Below are positions 1-6,469 of a stretch of 15,372 nucleotides of DNA, piece after piece. Origin of the DNA: PVC group bacterium (GTDB taxonomy: Bacteria > GCA-001730085 > JADFSZ01); the NCBI GenBank assembly GCA_022560555.1, contig JADFSZ010000018.1, positions 1 through 15,372 of the forward strand, given 5' to 3'. The notes beneath the pieces were generated by a model. That model did not search any database. It saw nothing but the letters and a program-made list of their open reading frames with translations, and was not told the DNA's origin. The first letter of the stretch is position 1, and each line of letters starts with the position of its first letter. The position numbers and the translations under genes were made by a program.

Positions 1-116
1 AGCATACTGCATTTCCATCAATGAGATAAAATTTTGGCAAGAAAAATCCCCGACGGGCATTTCATATGTAAGGTTTAAAAACTACGAAGTTTATCGGCCC
101 ATGCGTCATTATGGTT

Positions 117-1289
117 TCAAAACGCGCGATCATTATCTTTAATTTTTGCGGTAATAAAGAAAAGTAAATTTTTCCTTTGTTCTGATTTTGTTGTTGTTTT
201 AAATAAATTTCCTATGAGAGGAATATCACCAAAAAATGGAACTTTCCGCACATCCTCCCTTTCTTCACGTGTCATGAGACCTCCGATGATAACAGTGCCT
301 CCATCCGGTATCAGCACCGTCGTATCCACGCTGCGGGTGACAAAATTCGGAAAGAAGATGTTCGCTATCTCCCCCTCACTTCCAATGGGAATGGTTCCCG
401 GTACCAACTCTAAGTCAATGACAACGGGATGAAATTCCAGAATGATACTTTTGCGATCCGTACTAATGGTAGGCGTGATATCCAAAACAATGCCTGAGTC
501 TGCTTCACTGACAACGGGATCCGGAACAGAAACGAGAGTATCCCCCACTGTCTGGGTGCTTGTGTCTATATCGCTAACGTAGGACTGCGTGCGTATAATC
601 TGGATGTTGGCACGCTGGTTATTAAAACATGAAATGCGCGGAGATGCCAAAGTGGTCAGGTCCACTTTTTGGGCTAAGGCGTGAACGAGAACATCAATAT
701 TCAGATTGGAGGTATTAATGAATCCTAAAATACTGAATTCTTCGGTTGGGTCCAGGGGAAAATCTTCCGTCCAGACTCCAGCCCCAAAGTTTGTTACGTC
801 AGATCCCCCGCCCGTATTGCCATTTACGCCAAAAGTCCCATGATGATTCCCCACGTCGACCGTGTATCCTAAATCCCGAATTTCAACTCCCAAATCTGTA
901 CCGTCAAAAGAGGTCACTTCAATAATACGCGCTTCGATCAAGATTTCATCGGCGACATAAGTGCGAAGCTCCTCCAGAATGCTTTCAACACGGTTGATAT
1001 TTTCCGGTGTATTTCTCACAAAGAGTTTTCCTGTCGGACGATGAAAAACAATGTTGGTTCCTTCTTCTTCAAAATTGACCATGTCGGTTATGAGCGTAAT
1101 GAGAGATTCTCCCGGAACAATAAAGGGGCTCGCGACACCTTCAATCCCTCCGGAAACTTGTATGGAGATGACTTCATCGCTTGTTATCGATTCCGGAGCT
1201 AGCGCTTCAGCATACGGTACTCTGACAAAGACTTCAATGATGACGATCAGAAATATCCATCGGCACTTATCTAAAATTTTCTTTCTCAT
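117..1289 (-). CDS. pilQ: Secretin channel protein (PilQ/GspD family), separate C-terminal half of a split secretin
   Basis: This 390-residue protein should form the gated outer-membrane ring of a type IV pilus-like or type II secretion-like machine. Residues 1-29 look like a Sec signal peptide: a basic RKK start, a hydrophobic WIFLIVIIEVFV core and a PYAEA cleavage region. Residues 60-125 resemble a short secretin N-domain (GESLITLITDMV, then LFVRNTPENINRVESILEELR-like sequence). Residues 115-385 are the secretin domain, ending in the family signature VPFFGDIPLIGNLF (350-363) and a LLFFITAKI strand. I chose the ATG at 1289 because a GAGGG Shine-Dalgarno lies 8 bases upstream and the signal peptide then starts cleanly; the frame stays open upstream to an ATG at 1400. 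It overlaps the TPR/STN gene by 23 bp, so translation is probably coupled. The usual STN/N0 domain is missing here and sits on that upstream gene. Confidence 0.9.
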   Translation of the reverse strand: MRKKILDKCRWIFLIVIIEVFVRVPYAEALAPESITSDEVISIQVSGGIEGVASPFIVPGESLITLITDMVNFEEEGTNIVFHRPTGKLFVRNTPENINRVESILEELRTYVADEILIEARIIEVTSFDGTDLGVEIRDLGYTVDVGNHHGTFGVNGNTGGGSDVTNFGAGVWTEDFPLDPTEEFSILGFINTSNLNIDVLVHALAQKVDLTTLASPRISCFNNQRANIQIIRTQSYVSDIDTSTQTVGDTLVSVPDPVVSEADSGIVLDITPTISTDRKSIILEFHPVVIDLELVPGTIPIGSEGEIANIFFPNFVTRSVDTTVLIPDGGTVIIGGLMTREEREDVRKVPFFGDIPLIGNLFKTTTKSEQRKNLLFFITAKIKDNDRAF

Positions 1290-2982
1290 AATGTAATCCC
1301 TCATTCTTATTCTTATTTTTGGTTTTGTAATTATTCCCCCCCGCCTCCGAAGATCCAGTTGAAATATTGACTCCTTCGAGACCATCGGATGGAAAGTCAT
1401 GAATCTTGCGAATCAAGTCCGATACATCAAAAACCACCATGCGTAAACCACTTTCAAGAATCCGGTTCTGTGTGGTAATCCAGATCATATTTTCTTCAAT
1501 CATGTAACGCAAATCCGTAAATCTTAAAGCGGCATCCAGAAGCTCAATCAACGGCAAATCTTTCACTTTGATCGATATGGCCCCGCCCTCAAGCACATCG
1601 CTTAGTTCCCCGATGTCTTGGGCGATCGCACGGGTGTCAACAACAATGTTCAATCCTGTCAGAGCAGAAAGTGTCTCAATAACGGATAAAATACTGGCAT
1701 TGTTAAATTCCACGGTATATCGTACGGCCAAGGCATCTAAAAGCTTTTGCTTATCAGGAGACACGTATAAAGCTGTTTCGAGAGGACGTCGCCGCGGACC
1801 GAACTGACGCGCCCAATCAGGTGCTCTCTGGGTTGAGGGGATACTACTCTCAATCACATCGGACAAATGTCCCGTTGTTGCAATGTCCGCCATCTTTTCT
1901 AGGAGAACGTTTTCTAACTCAACTTTCTCTATTTCTGCCCGGCGAATCCATTCAGAAACTTTTTCTTTTAAATCCGGCTGGGGGCCCATACTGAGCGTAT
2001 CCTCCCAAATATTGATGGCCATATCGTACTGCCTCACTTGATAAAGCTTTTGACCTTCTTTAAAAAGACGCTTCATGGTTTGTTGGCGCACATCCATGGC
2101 ATACTGTACTTTTGCCTGCTGAATCTCCCGGATAAACTGTCTGGCTTTGTCATTTTCAGGTTCTTGTTTCAGAATATTTTTATAGGAAACGAGAGCCAAG
2201 TCATATTTCTCCTGATGAAACAATTCTTCCGCTTTGTCCATACGTTCTTTGCGGCTCAGTTGCTTTTGGACATCTTTGACAAACTGATTAGCCTTCCGGT
2301 TATTGGGGTCAAGCTTCAAGACACGATTAAAGGCTTTATCGGCCTGCTCATATTGTCTTTGGTCATAATACTTTTCGCCTCGGGCAAGCGCCCTTGCGAT
2401 TCCCCGTGCTTTCTGTTCTTTGGCTTTATGTATCGCCCGTTTTCTTTTCGCATCTTTCTTTTGGGCCGTGCGTGCTTTCTTTCTTTCGGCTCTTTGGCGT
2501 TTAACCTCCGCTTTCAGAAAATCCCGCGCGGCCCACGACGCGGCATCTTCCAATGGCCCTCCCATTGCCGCGGAATCACTGATGCGATCAGTGTAAATAT
2601 TAATTTTCTCCGCTCTCATATTGACTTGCTTCGCTTTCACATCCATGGTGCTTATCCAATCGGAAGATGGACGGGGGCTCTCTTTCGCGGGCCTGTTTAA
2701 GATTTCCTTTTTCACGTTGTCCATATACACCTTAACCTGCTCAAAATTCGGATTGATATCCTGAACCTTTTGAAATTCAATAAGGGCCGCTTCAAGGGCT
2801 CCTTCTCGATACAGCGTGATGGCCTGCGTGTAATGCTGATCAAGATAATCCTGGATCTCCTTTTCAACCAGGTGCATCCCCGTATTGGCTTTGAGATTTT
2901 GCGGACAAACCACAGTCATCCCGATAAAAACCGGTATCAAAAACGCCAAAATCGCCATTTTTTGATTCCCTTTATAGGACAT
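1267..2982 (-). CDS. Periplasmic TPR protein with a secretin N-terminal (STN/N0) domain
   Basis: This 571-residue protein begins with a signal-like segment (about 1-32, hydrophobic MAILAFLIPVFIGMTVV). TPR-like helices occur near 48-82, 198-235 (GEKYYDQRQYEQADKAFNRV), 245-285 and 305-335. A very Lys/Arg-rich stretch fills about 155-203. Residues 421-505 form an STN/N0 domain (YTVEFNNASILSVIETLSA, then IKVKDLPLIELLDAALRF). The protein goes on to VVFDVSDLIRKI (515-526), where a normal secretin would enter its next N-domain, but it stops after a Gly- and Lys/Asn-rich tail. The following gene supplies the channel. I infer that the two products assemble together, with this one as the periplasmic gate and docking part facing the PilP-like protein. 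I chose the ATG at 2982 because GGAG lies 6 bases upstream; an ATG at 3024 would overlap the previous gene. Confidence 0.85.
   Translation of the reverse strand: MSYKGNQKMAILAFLIPVFIGMTVVCPQNLKANTGMHLVEKEIQDYLDQHYTQAITLYREGALEAALIEFQKVQDINPNFEQVKVYMDNVKKEILNRPAKESPRPSSDWISTMDVKAKQVNMRAEKINIYTDRISDSAAMGGPLEDAASWAARDFLKAEVKRQRAERKKARTAQKKDAKRKRAIHKAKEQKARGIARALARGEKYYDQRQYEQADKAFNRVLKLDPNNRKANQFVKDVQKQLSRKERMDKAEELFHQEKYDLALVSYKNILKQEPENDKARQFIREIQQAKVQYAMDVRQQTMKRLFKEGQKLYQVRQYDMAINIWEDTLSMGPQPDLKEKVSEWIRRAEIEKVELENVLLEKMADIATTGHLSDVIESSIPSTQRAPDWARQFGPRRRPLETALYVSPDKQKLLDALAVRYTVEFNNASILSVIETLSALTGLNIVVDTRAIAQDIGELSDVLEGGAISIKVKDLPLIELLDAALRFTDLRYMIEENMIWITTQNRILESGLRMVVFDVSDLIRKIHDFPSDGLEGVNISTGSSEAGGNNYKTKNKNKNEGLHYEKENFR
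1298..1302 (-). promoter_or_regulatory. Ribosome binding site of the secretin channel gene
   Basis: GAGGG on the minus strand sits 8 bases before the ATG at 1289, inside the last codons of the upstream TPR/STN gene. It supports independent initiation of the secretin channel gene at the ATG that begins the signal peptide, rather than at the more distal in-frame ATGs at 1304 or 1400. Confidence 0.65.
1303..1320 (-). repeat. AATAAG microsatellite at the end of the TPR/STN gene
   Basis: On the coding strand the sequence reads AAAAATAAGAATAAGAAT, a 6-bp AATAAG unit repeated about two and a half times. It encodes the alternating Lys-Asn tail of the TPR/STN protein and lies immediately upstream of the ribosome binding site of the secretin channel gene. 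A change by one 6-bp unit would keep frame. Confidence 0.45.
1336..1342 (-). repeat. G7 homopolymer near the junction of the split secretin genes
   Basis: Seven consecutive C on the plus strand (G on the coding strand) fall in the Gly-rich tail of the TPR/STN protein, about 50 bp before the start of the secretin channel gene. Both reading frames are open here, and the channel frame is offset by +1. Loss of one G would therefore fuse the two proteins. The tract could be a sequencing error site, a slippage site or a phase-variable site. Confidence 0.6.
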
Positions 2983-2988
2983 ACGTTT

Positions 2989-2992
2989 CTCC
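2989..2992 (-). promoter_or_regulatory. Ribosome binding site deciding the start of the TPR/STN gene
   Basis: GGAG lies 6 bases upstream of the ATG at 2982. It favours that codon over the in-frame ATG at 3024, which would run into the preceding gene and put 14 charged residues ahead of the signal peptide. Confidence 0.65.
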
Positions 2993-3004
2993 AAAGATCG
3001 GTTA

Positions 3005-3820
3005 TTATAACTCGCTCTCTGCATCTTCTTCTTGGTCCGGAGCCTCTATTGTGAGAGTAATCATGTCCCCTTGATCTAAATTCTTCAATGCGGCTGTTTC
3101 ATCGGTAATTTCAACCACAGTAAAGCCCTTAATCACACTTCCCACGTGTACGGTCTCAGGCCGATTTTCCGATTCAATGTAAATTTCCGCAAACAACTCT
3201 TTCTTCATACTGGGTTTCTTGTATTCTAAGAAAAACGTTTCTCCGTCAATCAATTTTTCAATTTTTAATTTCCCCTCTTTGATCTCAAGCAAACGATATC
3301 CTTCAACTTCTCCCTTAATCTCGCGAAAATGCGTCCCCGAGGGGGTATTCATTTGGAACAAAACAAGGCCGATCTCATTTTTAAGTTCACCCAACCAAAG
3401 AAGGGGTATCGGCTCTCGTATCGTTTTTTTTAACACAAACTCCGGTTTTTCCGGTTCCAAGATGTCCTCGGGCACTTCCACAATTACTACCGGCGGTGGA
3501 GGAAGCAGTACTCCTTCCGGTGCCTTATATTTGACGAAAAGTATGCGGCCAAACTGGTCCTTATTCAAAACAAAGTTCTCTGACTTACTCAAAAGCTGTT
3601 GGAACTCCCCCACAAGACTTTCCGGTACGACAGCATGCCGTTGTATATCAGATTCGATATCTGACAAACGTTCATTAAACGCGCTAATATTTTCAGTCAT
3701 AGACCAATTCACCAGAATCCATCCCACGCAAATAATAAGCACGATCGCACAAAACCACATCATGATGGCATCGTAGTGCCGCAAAACTTTGTCTATAACA
3801 ACATCCCATTGCAATTTCAT
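3005..3820 (-). CDS. PilP/GspC-like inner-membrane protein with two putative tandem HR-like modules
   Basis: This 271-residue protein is not one I recognise by close similarity. It has a short cytoplasmic N-terminus, one membrane helix (about 20-38, MWFCAIVLIICVGWILVNW), a short helical region, a Pro-rich linker (107-110 and 119-126) and a beta-rich periplasmic part. Two segments share the pattern G-x-V-x-G-[YF]-x-[LV]-x-E-I followed by a strand, a turn with Asp-Gly or Gln-Gly, and a strand: about 165-202 and 223-260. This resembles the homology-region fold of PilP and GspC, which links the inner-membrane complex to the secretin N0 domain. The acidic tail ends EEDAESEL. Its position between the PilO-like gene and the STN-bearing gene matches the pilMNOPQ order. 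A weak GAGGT lies about 10 bases before the ATG. The membrane topology is clear, but the PilP assignment is inference. Confidence 0.7.
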   Translation of the reverse strand: MKLQWDVVIDKVLRHYDAIMMWFCAIVLIICVGWILVNWSMTENISAFNERLSDIESDIQRHAVVPESLVGEFQQLLSKSENFVLNKDQFGRILFVKYKAPEGVLLPPPPVVIVEVPEDILEPEKPEFVLKKTIREPIPLLWLGELKNEIGLVLFQMNTPSGTHFREIKGEVEGYRLLEIKEGKLKIEKLIDGETFFLEYKKPSMKKELFAEIYIESENRPETVHVGSVIKGFTVVEITDETAALKNLDQGDMITLTIEAPDQEEDAESEL

Positions 3821-3844
3821 CTGTGGTCATACCTCGGTATCGCC

Positions 3845-4576
3845 TTAGCCTAACAAAAACCGGAAAGCTTTTACAACCAAATCGGCTTTAACGGTTTCTT
3901 CCGTTACCCGGCTGATATGACAGTAATTTATGATAAAAAACAAACGCTGATGCTCGAGAGCGTAAAGCAAGTTAATCAGTTCGCCGTAATCCGTCTCGAA
4001 GTTAAACGTGGCCGTAAATTCCTCATATGTCGGCTCTTGAGTCATTTTGTTTGTTTTCATCTTCCCTTGCGTAATATGAATATTTTTAAGTTCAGGAGTC
4101 CCGGCTTCCTGAAAAACCCGAATAATTGTTTCTGATATTTCTAGACGCCGAACAAGATCCGGCACCTCCGCCGATTTAGGAATGGTTGTGTCAAATTGCT
4201 CGAACCCGATTCTTTGACGCCCAAGCTCTCTTCGCTTCTTAACCACAAGATTTTTGAAATCAAGTCCCGACAAACTCGGATATTTCTCGGAAAATGTAAA
4301 TGGGTACGCCTCGATCAAATGTTTTTTGATAGCTTCGTATTCTTCGTTAAGCTTAGAGTATTCACGTTCAAGATTCGTCACAATTTTACGTACAGTTACT
4401 GAGCCGGCATTTTTATGATACTCATCAAGCTGCTTCATGGATTGCTCATACTGATGTTGCATATCCGCATAGGCCTTTTTCTGGGGAAGATAAAAATAAA
4501 GGAATGTGCCGATTCCAAGAAGAACAATAATAATCGGTATAGCAATCACAACAATATCTTTTGAGCTAAACCTCAT
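3845..4576 (-). CDS. pilO: PilO-like inner-membrane alignment protein
   Basis: This 243-residue bitopic protein has a short basic cytoplasmic N-terminus, a membrane helix at about 8-29 (IVVIAIPIIIVLLGIGTFLY), a periplasmic coiled coil (about 35-90, ending in a KLNEEYEAIKKHL-like stretch) and an alpha/beta domain (about 130-243) that fits the ferredoxin-like fold of PilO/GspM. The EFTATFNFETDYGELINLLY segment resembles the PilO strand-helix in which Y/G-E-L-I-N precedes the conserved helix. PilO normally pairs with PilN to form the periplasmic alignment complex. The start codon overlaps the stop of the PilM-PilN gene as ATGA, with GGAG 7 bases upstream, so translational coupling is likely. Primary sequence in this family is weakly conserved, so the call rests on topology and neighbours. 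Confidence 0.82.
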   Translation of the reverse strand: MRFSSKDIVVIAIPIIIVLLGIGTFLYFYLPQKKAYADMQHQYEQSMKQLDEYHKNAGSVTVRKIVTNLEREYSKLNEEYEAIKKHLIEAYPFTFSEKYPSLSGLDFKNLVVKKRRELGRQRIGFEQFDTTIPKSAEVPDLVRRLEISETIIRVFQEAGTPELKNIHITQGKMKTNKMTQEPTYEEFTATFNFETDYGELINLLYALEHQRLFFIINYCHISRVTEETVKADLVVKAFRFLLG

Positions 4577-6270
4577 GATAAATCTCCAAACTCCACGTAA
4601 ATCGTAAATTCAATAAGCTCCCCCAAACTATCTTGGACGGCAACGACAACTTCAACCTTCGTAAAATAGCTGTCTTGGGCTAAGGTGTTTTTGAAATCCT
4701 CAACATCCGAAAAATCACCCTTTGTTTTCCCGCGAATTTGAAATTGCTTGAAAAACATAGCCCGATCCCCCAGAGAAAAACCTTTTCCCTCCGGCCGGCC
4801 GCGAGATTCAGCCTGGCGGCGCCCCCGAGCCCTTGGTCTTTGGTCCAGTGCCTCTGCTTCTCCCTTCATCCTTTGAACCGGAATAAATTCGTCAAGCCAA
4901 AAATTATTGGGAATATGACGTGTCACTCGGGCAAGCGTATTCAGCCAGTCATGTTTGTGATTCAGCAAAACCCGCACTTCTTCCAGACGGCTCTCTAAAG
5001 GATCCAGTTTTTCTTCGATACCAGTTCTTAATTGATAGCATTCCTCGCATTCCGAAACAATGAGTTCGATCTGATTCGTTTTTGTCTCGAGCTGTGTGGT
5101 TTGAAAAGAAATGCCCAAATAGATGACGGCCAAGGAGAGACAAAATAATCCCGCCGCTGCGTAAAAATGCCCTTGCCGTTTTTTTATTCCTCGCGTCTGA
5201 ATCACTTCTTGCGGCAAAAGATTGGTATTCAGCTCTGCTTTACCGACGGCGCGTAAAGCCAGTCCGCATGCGATCCCAAACGCGGGATCAAGCCCTTCAG
5301 TCTTGTTGATCGTTCCCTTTGGCGACACACTGATGTTTTCAAGAAGATCAATTTTCTGTGTCGGAATTCCGATGTTTTTTTCAATAAAGGCCATAATGCC
5401 TTTCAAATTGGCCCCACCACCGGAAACAACAACTTTTTCAATGACAACTTCTTTGGATTGGGACCGGTAATAGCCGATTGAGCGCTGAATTTCAGCGATG
5501 AGACGCTGCAAAGTGATCGTGATCGAACGGTTCACCTTGCCGGAAGTCCCGCTTTCTTCTTCGGTTAGCCCTTGATCGATTTTCATTTGTTCGGCTTCTT
5601 TGAAGCCGATACGCATCTCATTTTTTATTGTTTCTGTGATTTCATTACCGGCTAAGGGAAGATTTCTGGACCAGAATTTTTTCCCTTCATACACCAACAA
5701 TGTCGTTGTTGCGGCTCCGATGTCAATAAAAACGATCCCTTTCCCGGGCGGCTTGTAGTGCACGTAATTGTAAAAAGCCAGTCCGCCAACGTCGATAGCT
5801 TCCACTTCAACAACGTTTGTCATCGGAGTTAAAAAGCTCTTTAAAATCCGCTTTTCGAGAGCGCTCAGCACAACCTCGGTTTCGATGGCTAAAGTTTGTT
5901 GTTCCAATATCTGGTAATCCCATACAACGCTGTCTATGGGAAAGGGAACCTGTTGCTGGGCCTCATATTCAATGATTTGGCCGATCTTGCTCGACATAAC
6001 CGGAGGAAGTTTTATGAAGCGGGAAAATGTAAACTGGTTTGGCAGGGATACGATGGCGCTGGATTTTTCAATCCCCATTTTTAATAACATGTGCCGGATA
6101 ATTACGGCAATAGGAGAAAAATCTTTTTGAAGATTAATAGCTTCTTCACGCGGAATTTCAGATTGATGGGCGTGGACAATCTCGAGATCCTTGCCAACCT
6201 TCTTAAACTCAACAATCTTTATTGAGCTTGCCCCTATATCAATCCCAATATAAGCTCTTCTTGGAAGCAT
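4573..6270 (-). CDS. pilM: PilM-PilN fusion: actin-like pilus protein fused to bitopic PilN
   Basis: This 565-residue protein joins two pilus proteins that are usually separate. Residues 1-345 are PilM, of the FtsA/actin-like ATPase fold: phosphate loop 1 at YIGIDIGASSIK (7-18), phosphate loop 2 at FIDIGAATTTLLVY (181-194) and an adenosine-site motif VVSGGGANLKGI (281-292). Residues 348-356 (NTNLLPQEV) match the INLLP motif with which PilN normally docks on PilM. A membrane helix follows at about 369-389, then a coiled coil and a PilN-like periplasmic domain to 565. An Arg/Gly-rich insertion (about 467-497) interrupts that domain. The fusion would hold the cytoplasmic ring and the membrane alignment complex in 1:1 ratio. 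It is the first gene after a strong promoter. The ATG at 6270 is preceded very closely by a G6 run, so its ribosome binding site is atypically placed. Confidence 0.9.
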   Translation of the reverse strand: MLPRRAYIGIDIGASSIKIVEFKKVGKDLEIVHAHQSEIPREEAINLQKDFSPIAVIIRHMLLKMGIEKSSAIVSLPNQFTFSRFIKLPPVMSSKIGQIIEYEAQQQVPFPIDSVVWDYQILEQQTLAIETEVVLSALEKRILKSFLTPMTNVVEVEAIDVGGLAFYNYVHYKPPGKGIVFIDIGAATTTLLVYEGKKFWSRNLPLAGNEITETIKNEMRIGFKEAEQMKIDQGLTEEESGTSGKVNRSITITLQRLIAEIQRSIGYYRSQSKEVVIEKVVVSGGGANLKGIMAFIEKNIGIPTQKIDLLENISVSPKGTINKTEGLDPAFGIACGLALRAVGKAELNTNLLPQEVIQTRGIKKRQGHFYAAAGLFCLSLAVIYLGISFQTTQLETKTNQIELIVSECEECYQLRTGIEEKLDPLESRLEEVRVLLNHKHDWLNTLARVTRHIPNNFWLDEFIPVQRMKGEAEALDQRPRARGRRQAESRGRPEGKGFSLGDRAMFFKQFQIRGKTKGDFSDVEDFKNTLAQDSYFTKVEVVVAVQDSLGELIEFTIYVEFGDLS

Positions 6271-6338
6271 AGCCCCCCGTTATGCTTTCTGTAAGTGTGT
6301 CAAGATAATGCCGTTATTCGTATATAATGTCTTATGTA

Positions 6339-6367
6339 AGTATAAAGCATAAGCTGATCTGTGTCAA
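6339..6367 (-). promoter_or_regulatory. Near-consensus sigma-70-type promoter for the pilus-like operon
   Basis: On the minus strand TTGACA (6362-6367) is followed by a 17-bp spacer and TATACT (6339-6344), one base from the housekeeping consensus. Transcription would start near 6332, giving a leader of about 60 bases before the PilM-PilN start at 6270. The inverted hexamers CTTATG (6331-6336) and CATAAG (6348-6353) flank the -10 box and could be a small operator, although they may be chance. The 9-mer CTTGACACA that covers the -35 recurs at 6296-6304. Confidence 0.75.
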
Positions 6368-6469
6368 GCATATTAAGCCGGTATCCCGAAGCGACATGGC
6401 GTAGGCGTGTTTTTGAAAAGCATGCTGATAACAGCAAGATTCGTATCATACTAAACTATAATAGAATTT

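Noticed and set aside
1-18. Possible start of a minus-strand gene running out of the window (ATG at 18, reading MEMQYA).
   Set aside because: Only six codons are visible and no Shine-Dalgarno precedes the ATG, so a gene cannot be supported.
43-60. Short hairpin CCC-GTC-GGG followed by a T5 run on the minus strand, a possible terminator after the secretin gene.
   Set aside because: The stem is only three base pairs with a three-base loop, too weak to call a terminator.
2038-2700. A 220-codon plus-strand open frame with hydrophobic stretches, opposite the TPR/STN gene.
   Set aside because: It is the antisense shadow of the Lys/Arg/Gln-rich coding region, which reads as Phe/Leu on the other strand; it has no family motif and opposes a well-supported gene.
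6423-6436. Hairpin TGCTG-ATAA-CAGCA after lpxB, a possible terminator of the lipid A operon.
   Set aside because: The 5-bp stem is followed by TGCTTTTC on the minus strand, not a continuous T run, and a chance hairpin is as likely.
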